A DNA stretch of 64,000 nucleotides from Annona cherimola (Eukaryota > Streptophyta > Magnoliopsida > Magnoliales > Annonaceae). The notes beneath the pieces are model-generated. The model made no database searches. It saw nothing but the letters and a program-made list of their open reading frames with translations, and had not been told where the DNA came from. The first letter of the stretch is position 1; every line of letters begins with the position of its first letter. Where the stretch lies: contig CM059975.1 in assembly GCA_030490835.1 (NCBI GenBank), forward strand, positions 61,867,174 through 61,931,173, read 5' to 3'. The position numbers and the translations under genes are program-made. Of this stretch, positions 11,518 through 24,670 are shown piece after piece.

Positions 11518-13787
11518 TGTGAAACCCCGACCGTATACGCGTCATTTTGATATTTGTAATTTTGTAATTATTTTATGAATAAATAAAAATTCATGAATTA
11601 TATTGACGGATATGTGTATTAGAGATTGAAATAATGCAATTAGGAATTTAACCCCGTGAATAGTGCACGTGAATAGTAAATGGGGATTAAGACACATGAT
11701 TAAGAGTTAATCACTTGGATTAACTTAATCACAAAAAGACAAAATAGAGATTTAATCACTACAAGACGAAATAGCAATTCTTTTGGATATTTTAATCCAA
11801 ATTTGGATTTTCGTGTAAAAATAGAAAAAAATTCATAAATTGCAATCCGGGCGTCAGAATTCGATGAAATTTTTTATGAATGACTAAAAATTCATGATGG
11901 ACATGATGAATGGATTAAGATATGATGAAAATCATAAATCAAAGGTCAAGATGAAGCATCAAATACAAAGTGAAAAAGTGAATCAACTTTACATTAATTA
12001 AGCATTTGACTTTTAATTAAAATAAATAAATTAAAAATTAAAAAATTAAAAGCAAAGCAGCTACATGTCAGGTCGTGCAAGGGGGTATCTTGACCAAAAT
12101 AAATGGTCAAAATTCATCCTAATCAAAGATCAATGGCTAGGATTAATTTAGCTTAATTTAATTAATTTTAAGAATCAAAAAAATAGGTAGAAAATTAGGG
12201 CTGATATAGGGGGGCTGGAGCAGGCCTAGGGTGGCTGCTCTTGGCTCGAGGCATCTTTGGAAATTAAAAAAAAATACATTTGCAATTTTACACCTTGAGC
12301 TAGAGGGGGTAAAATGCAAATTCATGAAATTTGAAGCACTATAAATAGGGGAGCATGACTTGGACGAATTCACAGCCATCCCAAGCTCCAAAATCACTTG
12401 AGCAACTTCATTTCCCATCCCCACACGTTTTAGCCTTGAGTAGAAAGAAGAATAGAAGGTTGGAGAGAGAAAGTGTGAGAAAAAGAGGAGTATCTCCACT
12501 TCGGGTAAGTAATTTCTACGCAAATTTCTTTTGAATGTTAAGTAGGGTAAAACCATGCTTAAATAATGCCTAAGCATGAGAAAATAAGTATAGATATAAT
12601 GTTTAAATGGAATTATGCCAAAATATCAAAAATTTGGAGCGAAGATAGGGTATTCGGGAAGATAGCATATGATATGTGAAAATAATGCTCCAAAATTGAT
12701 AAATGATGATTTGGGATGTATGATTATAATAAATATGATGTTTAAATAATGATATATTAATTTCATGATTTTTAGAATTAAGGACGAAAATTTGAAATTA
12801 ATATTTAAATATAAGGATGAAAATTTTGAGGATCCTATGGATAAAAATATCCATATAAAGAATTATAGAGCATGCATGGGAAGCAGCTTGAATAGAAGAA
12901 ATAAAATTATCCTTTTTCCTTGAATAGGAAAAGGAAAAGAAAAGGTCGAAGACACCCACTGAGAAGGTAAGCAAGTTATATCTTTTGCAAATTATTTCCA
13001 AAATGGTTGCAAATTGTTGTAAATCGCTTTATGAAATTTATTTAAGGTTGGTCATACCTATAACTGCTTTACATGAACTGAAGTTTGCTTTGTTAAATTA
13101 TTTATTAAATATTTTTTATGAAATTGTTTATGATTTGCAAATATCATGTCGGCATCTGTATGTAAATGAGCATGTGCACGAGGAATAGGCCTTAGTCGAG
13201 GTAGTAAGCGGACCAGATGTCCCTCTTGCTATTGCCGAGACGCTTAATAGGCCCAGGCCGGCGTCAACCTCCCTGAAATGGGAGCATGTATGGGATGGGC
13301 GCCTAGCTAGCGTCGCATCCAAAGGAATGTCATGAATGCTATGTATGCATTGCATTTGCATTTTATGAAATGCATAAAATGATTGAAAAATTTATGTATG
13401 GCTTGTTTACGAAGTATTATTACTCACCCATGCTTTTTCAACATCAGACAGGAAATGATGTTGAAGGCAGCATGCCAAGTGTTATGTAGTTTTGATATGA
13501 ATGTTGTATATGTGAATATTTATGTAAAGATAATGATGTTAATTTGGAGATGGATATGAATATTTTTTATTTCAATGAAAATGTTTATGGAATAGTTTTT
13601 TTTATCATAACTGTGATTATGAAATATATTTCATGTTGGATGAATGATGAAAATTTTTCATGTATTAATGTTGTATATATTAAAAAAAAATCTTGCCGTA
13701 TGATCAGGGCAACAATCCTGAGTCACGTTTACCAATCAAAACGATTCCGGAGTAAGGCTTCTAGGCACCTCGGTTTGGGGCGCCACA
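11518..13787 (+). repeat. 3' LTR of left Gypsy element, with an internal deletion
   Basis: This 2270-bp LTR has the same ends as the 5' LTR and a TATA box at 12340-12347. It lacks about 300 bp near 12783, where the other three LTR copies carry the segment ending in the CTACAGTA cluster, and this accounts for the coordinate offset between arms. The deletion is private to this LTR, so it happened after the arms separated. Confidence 0.92.
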
Positions 13788-13987
13788 CGACATGGTTCAA
13801 AGAATGTTGGGCCAAAATACTTAGAAATTTCGGAGCAAAAGATGGCATCTAGGGACCCATGTAGTTTGAGCTATGTGAAGGTTAAGCAGGGGTTGAGCCA
13901 GGGGATCTTTTGGACATGTTTTTGGTGAGAATTAAGGTTCAAGGAGAGATAAACTCAAGATCCCCAGGATAAGAGCGAGGCGACACA

Positions 13988-15063
13988 TTACAGTTCTTTT
14001 AGCTGCATATCACTTGCCTTATGTGCCTTACGGTCATTGAAAAGCTTTTTCAGCTTAGCAATAAATCTCTCAAGGAGATTATCGATGATGTGATCTCCAA
14101 AGTGTCTGCTGATGATCCCTTCCAGCAAGGCACAAGCATGGAGACTCGCAAACCATGGACAACCTGCGTGGTCGAACGATAATGGGTGGGCCACCACCTG
14201 TAGCATCTCAATGCTGAAACGTTCATTTTTCTCCACCACAATCTTGACTTCCTACGGGGATGGAAAGTAAGATGGAAGGTTGAAAGTATCCACCTTGTCC
14301 TGATCGAAAATACACTGGAAATGAATTACACAACTTTAATTTGAATTCCTTAATTGGCCAATCAAAGACGAAGGGAGCTACGGATGAATATCAATACCTG
14401 CTTAGCCATGTTTTTGAGGCACGAACCCAAACAGTTGTAACTAACCTCTAGGATGGAGATGGGTGGATCTTAGCTCAACGACAAGGAAAAAGGAGGAACA
14501 TCAGCGCTTGATCGGCCATCTTGACAGCCCTCGCACTAAGAAAGTACTCCATGTCCTTTCTAAACTGAGCCAAGTAGGCCTCCACCGCAGCCTCTTTTGC
14601 ACCTTTGCAGAAAATCCTACCTCCATTCCACGCATCGGACTTCCGATCAAGCACCTCTTCTGGCACCTTTGACAGCCAATGTAGTGCAAATGAGGAGTGG
14701 ATGATGTCGATGGTGGCCTTTGGAAAGATTCAGCCGTGGAATGTTCCAGGTGAAGAAATGGCGGTCCAAGGGAAGGGATCTGAAGAGTGTGTTGAAGTCA
14801 TTTGAGACATTATCATCAAAGAAGAGTTGGAATTCAAGGAGGCGATGGGAGCTGGCAATTAAGCCCTTGGTGGATTTGTACTTGAGCTTTACCGCTTCTA
14901 CTATGATTTGGAGGACTGCAATGTCAGTGGAATCAGTCGAGCATCCGAGATTAGCAATGAAGAATATGGTGTGATTGGTGGACGTGGCATCTGAATGCCA
15001 CCCAAGCCTAATTTGGTGTGTCTTAGAGATGAGATCGCTGATCAAGGCCTTTACTTTTTCCAC
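13988..15063 (-). pseudogene. SABATH methyltransferase pseudogene, left copy
   Basis: Exons 2 and 3 of a SABATH methyltransferase are recognisable by alignment to the intact gene at 35281-39854: EKVKALISDLISKT, the SAM-binding region FIANLGCSTDS, FHLSNDFNTLF-like sequence, and in exon 3 DTFNLPSYFPSP-like and LEGIISRHFGDHIID. Exon 1 with the MNGGDG start is not found upstream. An 11-bp deletion near 14745 shifts the frame; the right copy has it too. A TGA near 14480 is private to the left. Intron 2 is only about 85 bp here, against 3.2 kb in the intact gene, so the long intron of the intact copy reflects later insertions. Confidence 0.9.
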
Positions 15064-15802
15064 ACCATCTCTCTACATTCAAATATTAATATTATTCCTT
15101 CCTTAAACAAATGTATCGTGTTATATTTAAATATGCTCCATATTAAGCATACGATGCAACTTCGGGCGGATTTGCATCAATCGCAGCCCTGACCTTATTT
15201 ATAAAAGGATAATTTGAAAACATACCAACATAGTTTGATCATCATTGAGAATATATCTACATAGTTTCAAAAATTGCAAATGACTCTTACTTAGTTTGAC
15301 TATAATTGTAAATTTACCTACACCATTATTGCACTATTACTATATTATCATAATGCAAGTATACTTGCAAAAATATATAAACTATGTGAGTATATTTACA
15401 AATTTAAAAATTCAAAGATATGAAAACTATATGAGCAAAATCTAACCTTGCATTTTTTTAGAGTTGGTTGGCTGAGTCCGGAGTGAATTGAGCACAAACT
15501 ACACCCTTAACCGCAATTACAATGGATATTTAAAAATAATATAATAATAATCCAATTAATTCAACCATTTCAAAATTTGCCTCCTCAAAAGATTTCATGC
15601 AAAGCAAATTCATTTCACAGTGATTGTCGGGCCCAAGAAAGTAAGTCTATGAAACAAAGTTGGACTTGTGCAAAGGATAATTGCATCAAGGCTTCCGTTG
15701 TGATTGAAATTATTTTCCTTGCCAATAACTATTTACGAAAAAACAGTGGCCTTGCACAAAGGTAGTAGTATAAAAGTCTCTAAAACTATATAGCAAAGGA
15801 AA
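15064..15802. other. Gene-free stretch with reiterated CATAGTTTGA-like words
   Basis: No gene is visible. Between about 15220 and 15450 variants of ATAGTTT(G/C)A and AAATTTAC recur every 40-60 bp on both strands, like a decayed hairpin element. The mirror copy is 50931-51663. Position 15802 is the outer edge of the segment missing from the right arm. Confidence 0.5.
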
Positions 15803-15837
15803 TTAAATTCATTGAAAATAATGACCTTTTAGCAATG

Positions 15838-18400
15838 AACTATTTCTCTAATGCCCCTGACCCGAGGCATTACAACTTGAGCCTTACTCTGGGATCGTTT
15901 AATGATTGGTAAATGTGAGTCAGGATTGGCCATGTGGCAAAAAATTATCAAGTTACTGGGGTAAGAGAGATAAAGTGCTTCAATTATGACGAAGTAGAAC
16001 ATATTGCTTCAAATGTCCTAACAGACACAAAGAAGACTAGAACAAGGGAGATTAGCTCAATAACGAAACGCTACAATCGCCAATCGATGGAGAAGCTCAA
16101 CAAATTTAGTGCAGATGCATACATTGACTCACAATGAGTCACAGAAACAGGAGGAAAGGAAGGTTACATGTACAATTTACATTTTAAAAAATTCTACAGT
16201 AGCGTCATTTGATTTTGGTGCTACTTAGTCAATTATAGCATACCAAAATGTAACCAGTCATGCATTGATAGTAGAAAGGATAAATAATATCAATTATGTA
16301 GAATTCCTTGAATATAGATTGGCAAATATTAACTAAATGTGAAAAATATGATTTATATGTGGGCCATAACCTATAGGTTTGGGATGAGATAGGAAAGAGA
16401 AAGTTGGCCTTAGAATTGGTTAAAAGAATGACGGAAAAAATAGGCGACATAGTAAGGTATATGTAACCTAGAATAAACATAAAAAGAATACAGGTTGCAA
16501 AACAGGGTAGAATTGTGGTCAGGATCAACTATACTAATTGATTTTTAATAATTATTATACAAACAATTTTGATCTGAAAATTTTCTATGGTATAGAAGAC
16601 ATCCTGAATATCACTAAACGAAAATAAAATTAATTTTTGGAGGATATAAATATGCCTAATAATTAACGTGATTTGGTCCGCCCAAAATTGATACTTCTGT
16701 CAAATAGAGTAAAAATATCTAAATAAATATAAATACTTAATCTTTTATGGTAGAATTATTTATTTTAGTTAATTCATATAGTTATTAATGCATGATAAAA
16801 ATTTCAGACCTAAATATCTTGATTTGATTATAAATCAAAAAGTAGAGAAATGAGTGTGTCTGATTTAAGCAAATATGGAAAAATTGAGGAATAATTAAAA
16901 TAAAAGTTAAATTCCAAATTTTTTGAATGAAATTTAACTTACAATACGATATAAACAAGTACCATAAGTGATTACGAGAGTTTAACCTATTAGGGGTGAA
17001 TTTTGAAAAGAGTAAGAAAACAATCACTAAGATACTTAGGTAGAAATATGTGAATATTAGAAAGTTAGAAGTCAACTTGAGAAACCTTACTTGAACTTCG
17101 ATTATAATTTCAAGTAAGTATCTTAAAGGATTGAAAAAAATGCCCTAAATTGGAGCTATTGAGTGAAATAAAACGAATATATGTGACTAAAGAGATGAGA
17201 GTGTTCATTTCAAAGGAAAAATGGAATAGAGTTGAAATATTAAGAGTCATGTATAAAATGAGATTATAAAAAGGGGTTGAGATTAAGTAGGGTATGTATA
17301 TGAGTTAATAAAAGGCAAAGCGTGCAAATATATGATTTTATACAGTTGTATATAAGATCATTGTTTTTATTTGTTTAGGAAAAGGCAAAGAAAATATAAA
17401 GGTGTGAGTTGATCGCCACAGGTAAGCAAGTAAAACTTTTTTAAATGTTATTTTATTGCCAAGTATTGAAATGATATGAACTTGCTTTATCAAGATGATT
17501 TCAAGATTGCTTACAAGGTAAGCAAACAAACTTTCCAGAATGATGATTTTGTTTCAAGTATTAAAATTACTTGATAATGTTTATGTTGATAATTTTGGAA
17601 TTGTTTACATAGTAAGCAAGCTCAGTTCTTGAAAATTTAATTTTATTCTTTACTATTAATATGCTGCAAGATGGTTTCATTACAAGTTCTTAGAAATTTC
17701 ATTTCAAAAGAATTATATGACGAGAGAGTTTCTACTCTTCTAGAAAATGATATTTGAAAATAAGCTTTGAGAATTCTATTCTTTAGGGGTTTTGTGAATA
17801 AAAATGGTTTGATGCTTCATAAAATGGTATTTGTAAAATAAGGCTTTTGAAATGGTTTATTTAAATGTTTTAAAATGATTTATTTAGATACTTTTGAAAT
17901 GGTCTATTGAAATATTTTAAGTCTTTTTGAAAGTTGAAATGCTTAAAAATGTTTTGTATTGATGCTTCAAAAGGTTTTAAAAATTACCCACTTAATAAAT
18001 TGAAGATATAAAATGATTTGACGATTATTTCGTTTAAATGATGTTCAAAAAATTATGTAAACTCTTCTCTACATAAGAGGGACAAGGATGCTCTGTGGAT
18101 AAGGCATATAATGTCGATATAAATGGATGATAATGTATTTGCATATCCTTTGTTTATAAAAAGCCCTGAAATGGGAAATAAAGTGTTTGTAAGAAAAACC
18201 TAATTTTCTCTAATACTATTTTTTTTTTTGAATTTTTATAATGAGAATTCTAAAATTTGTTTATCAACAAACAAGCAATATTTTTTGAAAATTCTATTTT
18301 AAATACTGCAAATGTTTTATAAAATTGATTTACTAAAATGTTTCCAAAATTCTTTAAGAGCGGTCATTCTAACATTATGATTTGAAAACGGTTTATCAAA
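15838..18400 (+). mobile_element. Relict Ty3/Gypsy element, rearranged and internally deleted
   Basis: At 15838-15932 lies a reversed LTR end (CCCGAGGCATTACAAC and GGGATCGTTTAATGATTGG resemble the 63119 LTR start). From 15933 the plus strand shows a decayed zinc knuckle (IKCFNYDEVEHIASN, two Cys lost), then a protease remnant near 16195-16330 (YRLANIN aligns with the intact element), then directly the region after the integrase core (WDEIGKRKLALELVKRM, about 16380-16440). About 2.5 kb of reverse transcriptase and integrase is missing. LTR-like sequence with GGTAAGCAAG blocks follows to about 18400. It occurs in the left arm only and is older than the intact Gypsy. Confidence 0.65.
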
Positions 18401-19029
18401 ATATTTTATTTTTAAAATGGCTATGCCCAATTCTCAATTTAAGAAGGGCTCAGTCTGAGGAATGCGATCGATTATATTATATCAAGTTAAAAATTTTGAT
18501 TATATTATACTCTTTTTTCCCCGTTTTTTTAATGTCTTACATTTGGGGATATCCAATAGATTGGATGTGCTAATATTGAAGTCCAACTAATCTGAAATTT
18601 TGTATGCGTGCTGCTAAAATTATTATCTTCCATCTGGACTATCCGTTTATCAAAATAATCTTTATTTTCTAATTTAATAAAAGATGGTTAATTATGGGTT
18701 GAAATTAAATATCAGTTAAATAAACTATCAAATTCATATTTAATTGGAATTAACTTAACTTTAACTAGATTATGTAAAATGTCTCAAATAACATTTCACA
18801 TGGATCAGATTTTATTTTTGTATTTATAATTTTCTATAAAAATATTTTTTCTCTTAAAATATATAGTTGACATACAAAATTTCTCATCGAAATTGCTAAA
18901 TTGGGAGGTCCTTAACTTTGTTTTATTTGGAATTTTGCAAAGGTACTAATTTCATTATCTTTTTGCTACTGTACAAAAAATGTATTCTAATTATGTTTAT
19001 ATATGGGTTATTTCATAATCATACCTCTT
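18401..19029. other. AT-rich stretch, no gene
   Basis: Nothing recognisable is present apart from the target duplication TACCTCTT (19022-19029) of the adjoining hAT-type element. Confidence 0.6.
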
Positions 19030-19622
19030 TAGGAGTGTAACTTGGTACCGAACCAATCCAAACCCACCCGATCCGACCTAGTTCCAAAACCAAGTTTGGG
19101 TTTATTTTTTAATTTTTTTTCAAATTAGACTTGGTTTCAACCCGACCTGAGAAAACCCAAAACCAATACCGAATTTGCATCAATCTGGTATCAAAACCTG
19201 ACCTGGTCTAAACCCAATATTCTCCCTAATTTATTAAGACAGTTATATTTATTTATGCATTAAATATTTCAACTATAATTCTCATAAAAGTTATGTCATA
19301 TAATACAACCTAATTAAATTGTAAAACATTCATTTTAAAATCTAAATGTTATACATTTCTCCATAAAAGCTGAATATATTACATCTATGTTAACTTTATT
19401 TGTAAATAATTATAAATACACTAACTCTTTTAAATTATTGCATATATACTAATTAACTACAAGATATATAAGTTTCATTTTCATTAAACTTTAAATAGTG
19501 ATTTCATGTAATCTCATTTGTTTTTCTTACCTTAATTGTTATGTATAAATTTATTATGTTCATTATATTTAGAATTATCTTTTAATTAAAAAACTAACTT
19601 TTATCAAAACCAAAGATGTCAT

Positions 19623-21287
19623 TGTTGGCCCCGAGTTAATGGCAAAACCCAAGAGGGGAGGGGTGAATTGGGTATTTAAAAATTTTCAACTTAAACAGAA
19701 ACTTTACCCCGAATTAATCTAGTCCCCTTAATGAAGAAACGAAATGGAAACCAATGTAATGTAAAGAGCAAAAATATAAATCAAACACACAAGATTTTTA
19801 TAGTGGTTCGGGCAACCTCCCTACTCCACTCTTCCAAGCTCACACTCCTTTGTGACTTGGGTTCCACTATTGTATTCCTCAAATACAATTAGAGCCACTG
19901 CTCTCTTCTAGATTCCAGCTTTAGGGGGCTTCAACAAATCTCAGCACAAGTAGGTGATGAGTTCCACTCCAATCACACACTACTTTGCCTTTACTTGATT
20001 TTAGTTCCTCAAACTAAATCAAGTTCAATACAAACGAATGAAATAACAAAAGAATCTACACTTTACAGATGTGTAGTAGCAATTTGGTGCAGAGAAGAAC
20101 TCGTAGTATTGGCTTTGAAGATTCAGAAGTTGGGCTCTTGCAGTTTGAAGCAAAGTTCTTCTTCTTTGAATGGCTTGATCTCTTTAAAGCTTTTGTAGAT
20201 GGGAGTTAAGCATACTTAATGATTCTCAGCTACTTCCCTCGTCCACAATGAATGCCTTTTATAATTGTGGAGGGAATCCGAACGTTTGAAGGTAGGTGGC
20301 GCGCATTTAATGCGCCAACGTTCAAAAATTATCCGACCGTTGCGACCCAAGTCGCAGGTGGAGTCGAGTTCGTGTGCGACTTCGCCCAAGTCGCAGATGG
20401 AGTCGACTTCGGGTGCGACTTCGCCTTTCCGTAGCGTCTTCAAGTTCCAGGTCGGGTCGACTTGGGCATCGACTTGACCCAAGTCGCAGGTGGAGTCGAC
20501 TTCGGGTGCGACTTCACCTCGGCAGATAGCTTGATGAACTTGAAAGACTTGGAATGCTTGGTTCCTTCATTTTCCTTTGGATCATTATCTTCTTCTTAGC
20601 TTGCTTGGCTTCTTTCTTTGATTATTTTATTCTGGAATGGCTTCACATATTTGTAGTCTTCTTGAAGAACTTGTTTTTGATTCATCCTTCTTGCTTTCGA
20701 TACTAGTCTTCATGTCTTGAGTTTCTTCACCTTAAAATGTACTTGAAGCTTTTCTTTGGACTTGATAAACTTGATTTTGATAATGAGCTTGTATCCTTAA
20801 TTTGGTCTTGAGAGATCTTAAGTTGATCTTGGAAATGAGCTTTAATCTGCATTTTGGACTTTGAAGAATGTCAAGTCGAACTCGGGGTCGACTTCGTCTG
20901 CGACTTCGCCCAAGTCGCAACTGGAGTCGACTTCGACTGCTACTTCGGTATACTTCTGTCCCAAATTCAACTCTGGACGGTTTTTCCCGTCTGAAGTCGA
21001 TGCTGGAGTCGACTTCGTTTGCGACTTGGCTTCCTAAGTCGCAAGTGGAGTCGACTTGGCCTGCGACTTCGCCCGTTCCTCTTCCCGTTTCAACTCTGGA
21101 CGGATTTGGATCTTTGAAGTCGATCTTGGAGTCGACTTGGGGAACGACTTGGCCTTCCTTACTTTATTTTCTTCAGATGTATATGCTTTAAACATTTCCA
21201 CAAACGTGTTAGTAGCCAAGACTTACTCAAATTGATTTGTTAATCATCAAAACATAGATTTAGCTTGTTTTCCACATATTTCCAACA
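19623..21287 (-). repeat. 3' LTR of the Copia element
   Basis: This LTR is 1665 bp with TG...CA ends. It contains two clusters of a degenerate GTCGCA/GTCGAC repeat (20338-20515 and 20870-21150). Near 20740 it has about 46 bp (between two AATGAGCTTG/AATGTACTTG-like words) that the other LTR lacks. Confidence 0.95.
20338..21150. repeat. Degenerate GTCGAC/GTCGCA repeat clusters inside the Copia LTR
   Basis: Two clusters built from variants of AAGTCGCA-n-GGAGTCGACTTCG and TGCGACTTCGCC occupy 20338-20515 and 20870-21150, with the equivalent in the other LTR at 27300-27480 and 27790-28070. The units are locally GC- and CpG-rich in an AT-rich neighbourhood, contain the palindrome GTCGAC, and can fold with one another. 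Confidence 0.8.
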
Positions 21288-21301
21288 ATCTCCCCCTTTT
21301 T
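21288..21301 (-). other. Polypurine tract of the Copia element
   Basis: On the minus strand AAAAGGGGGAGAT precedes the 3' LTR, the expected plus-strand primer site. Confidence 0.85.
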
Positions 21302-21588
21302 GATGATTGGCAAAACCGATTTGAGTGTATACCTTTCAATAACGTAAAAATAACATGCTTAGCAAACTTTCAAAACATCCAACAAACATATGCTCATGCA
21401 AACTTTCAAGTTGAAGTCATTCAAACTCTTCTCCCCTACCATATCCTACTCTTCTCCTCCTTTGGAGTCATTGGGACTCAAATCCAACTCTTCTCCCCCT
21501 TTTTGTCAATATATCAAAATTTTAATTAAGAGAAGAAAGAGATAGGTGGGTTTGCTCCCCCTAAACATGTGCTCCCCCTCAGTTTGTG

Positions 21589-24500
21589 CTAGGTTAAATC
21601 AATCATTCCCATGTCATTTCTAATCTTATAAAATGCATCTTTTGCTAGAGGCTTTGTGAATATATCTGCAATTTGATCCTCAGTTCTTACATATACTAGA
21701 CATATATCATGATTTTCCACATGTTCTCTAATAAAATGATGTCTAAGGTCTATATGTTTGGTCCTTGAATGCAAGACTGGATTTTTAGTTAAACATATGG
21801 AACTAGTATTATCACATCTAATGGGTATATCTTTAAAATCCATGTCATAGTCCCTAAGTTGCTGTTTCATCCAAAGTAATTGGGCACAACAGCTCCCAGC
21901 GGCAATGTATTCGGCTTCCGCCGTAGATAGAGCAACACTAGTTTGTTTTCTTCAAAACCATGAAACCAACATGTTCCCAAGAAATTGACATGTTCCACTA
22001 GTGCTTTTTCTATCTACTTTGTAACCGGCAAAATCCGCATCCGAGTAGCCGATTAGATCAAAATTAGAGCCCTTTGGATACCAAAGTCCTATATTGGTAG
22101 TGTCAACTAGGTATCTGAAAATTCTTTTCACAGCTACCAAGTGTGATTCTTTTGGACATGATTGAAATCTAGAGCACATACACACACTAAACAATATATC
22201 AGGCCTAGAAGCAGTTAAATATAATAAAGAACCTATCATTCTTCTATACAATTTTAAATCAACTGTTTTTCCTTTCTCGTCTTTGTCGATTTTGATTGTT
22301 GAGCACATTGGCGTGTTTGCTCCTTTGCTATTTTCCATGCCAAACTTCTTCAGCATTTCTTTGATATACTTGGACTGGTTAATGAAGATTCCTTCATTTA
22401 ATTGCTTGATTTGCAGTCCAAGGAAGAAGTTTAGTTCTCCCATCATGCTCATTTCAAATTCTTTCTGCATAAGCTCCGAAAATTCTTGACAAAGAGTTTC
22501 ATTAGTAGCACCGAAAATGATATCATCAACATAAATTTGAATAATCAATATGTCCTTTTCTTTATACTTGATAAACAAGGTAGTGTCTACCTTTCCTTTT
22601 TGAAAATCATGATCAATTAGAAATTTGCTTAATCTATCATACCAAGCCCTTGGAGCTTGTTTTAATCCATATAATGCTTTGGTTAACTTGTATACAAATT
22701 TAGATTGATCTTTTTCCTCAAATCCAGGTGGTTGTTCTACATACACCTCTTCATTTATATATCCATTCAGAAATGCACTTTTAACATCCATTTGAAACAA
22801 TTTAAAGTTCATGTGAGATGCAAAAGCTAATAAGATGCGAATTGCTTCCAATCTAGCAACCGGGGCATAGGATTGCTCAAAATCTATTTCTTCTTCTTGT
22901 GAGTATCCTTTTGCCACAAGTCTAGCTTTGTTTCTCACTACAAGTCCACTTTCATCTAATTTGTTCCTAAAGACCCACTTGGTGCCAATAACAATATAAT
23001 CGTTTGGTCTAGGAACAAGGTGCCAAACTTGGTTTCTTTCAAATTGATTTAGCTCTTCTTGCATTGCTATAATCCAGTTTTCATCATTAAGAGCTTGATC
23101 AATATTGGATGGTTCAATCTTGGATACAAAGGCATATTGTCCACAAACATTTTGCTTTGACCTTCTAGTTTTTACACCTTCATATACATTCCCTATAACT
23201 TGTTCAATTGGATGGGCATGTCTGAATTTTAAATCAATTGGAGGTTTGTAGGAATTATTACCTTCACTTACCCTTTCCTCCATGAAATCTTCTTGCTTTT
23301 CCACATGCAATTTTTCAAGATTGCTAGCTATATCATCTGCATCGCTTAAATCATCTTTTCTTTTGAAGCATGGGTTAGTTTCATCAAAAACAACATGTAT
23401 GGACTCTTCTACCACTTGGTTTCGTTTATTGAATACTCTATATGCTTTGCTATTTGATGAGTACCCAAGGAATATTGCCTCATCACTTTTAGCATCTAAT
23501 TTTCCCAAGTTTGTTTTTCCATTGTTTAAAACATAGCATGTGCATCCAAAAGCATGAAAATAAGAGATATTTGGTTTTCTTCCTTTCCATAGCTCATATG
23601 GGGACTTTTTCAAGATTGCTCTAATGGTAACTCGATTCAAAACATGACAAGCTGTACTTACAGCTTCACCCCAAAATTTCTTGGATAATTTGCTCTCATT
23701 TAGCATCGTTCTACCCATCTCTTGTATAGTTCTGTTTTTCCTTTCAACTACTCCATTTTGTTGTGGAGTTCTTGGTGCAGAAAATGTGTGATGAATTCCT
23801 TTTTCATTACATAATTCTATGAATCGTTTGTTTTCAAATTCACCACCATGATCACTTCTTATAGTCATAATAGTACTTTGTTTTTCATTTTGCACCAAAT
23901 TTACAAAAGTTGAAAACATAGAGAAGGCTTCATCTTTGCTAGCTAAGAGAATTACCCATGCGAATCTTGAAAAATCATCAACTATTACAAACACATATTT
24001 CTTTCCACCAATGGTTAAAATATCGGATGGCCTATATAGATCCATGTGTAGCAATTCAAGTGGCCTAGTGGTGAAAATTTCCTTTGTGGTAGAGAAAGGC
24101 ATTTTAGGTTGTTTTGATAATTGACATGCCTTGCAAATTTTATCTTTGTCATATTTCAACTTTGGCAAGCCTTCTACCAAACTCTTCTTCCATAGGGTCT
24201 TTATATTTCCCATGTTTATATGCCCAAGCCTTTTATGCCAAACCCATGGATCATTATCAATGGCCATTAGACATTGACCATCTAGTTCATCAAGTGAAAC
24301 CAAATATACATTTTCATGTCTTTTTCCACTAAACATGATATGTTCTCCATCAAATACATTGCATATAGATGATTCAAACACAACCTTGTATCCTTTATCA
24401 CATAATTGACTAATACTCATTAGATTGTGCTTGAGTCCTTCAACAAACAAAACATCCTCCATGCATGCATTTGAAATACTGTAAATGTTTCCTTTACCTT

Positions 24501-24663
24501 TAATTTTACCTTTCTCGTTATTGCCAAAAGCTACCGTTCCATCGTTGCAAGGCTTAAGTTTGTGAAATAGACTTCTTTCTCCGGTCATATGCCTTGAACA
24601 ACCGCTGTCCATGAACCATACATTGTTTGCCTTTTCCTTGAAACAAATCTGAAAAATAAACAA
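21589..24663 (-). pseudogene. Copia pol (protease, integrase, RT, RNase H), near-intact
   Basis: The frame 24663-21952 encodes about 900 residues: protease [13 protein letters not shown] near the start; the integrase zinc-binding region ([24 protein letters not shown]); the integrase core ([22 protein letters not shown]); and reverse transcriptase ([14 protein letters not shown], catalytic [10 protein letters not shown]). A small insertion near 21945 shifts the frame after MLVSWF. RNase H continues in another frame at 21870-21589 (IRCDNTSSICLTKNP, HIDLRHHFIREHV, IADIFTKPL). The protein is close to complete, so the element was mobile recently. Confidence 0.94.
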
Positions 24664-24670
24664 GTAAATC

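Larger units (their letters stand above)
4219..13787 (+). mobile_element. Ty3/Gypsy chromovirus, left copy, full-length but dead
   Basis: A complete element of about 9.57 kb has two LTRs beginning TGTGAAACC and ending GCGCCACA, and a 5-bp target duplication CGACA (4214-4218 and 13788-13792). Between the LTRs, in order, are a primer-binding site, gag with zinc knuckles, protease, reverse transcriptase, RNase H, integrase and a C-terminal chromodomain. That order and the chromodomain identify a plant chromovirus; the Tekay/Del lineage is my best guess. Numerous stops and frameshifts make it non-functional. The same insertion with the same duplication is in the right arm, so it predates the separation of the arms. 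Confidence 0.95.

Noticed and set aside
14463..14974. Plus-strand frames over the SABATH pseudogene
   Set aside because: They are reverse-strand shadows of the minus-strand exon 2 remnant.
16229..17075. Hydrophobic frames on the minus strand that could look like membrane proteins
   Set aside because: They are AT-rich by-products of the relict Gypsy region, whose plus strand explains the sequence.
20216..20482. Open frames within the Copia LTR (also 20868-21191, 27180-27476, 27786-28109)
   Set aside because: They are produced by the GTCGAC/GTCGCA repeat clusters read in different frames and have no start or protein features of their own.
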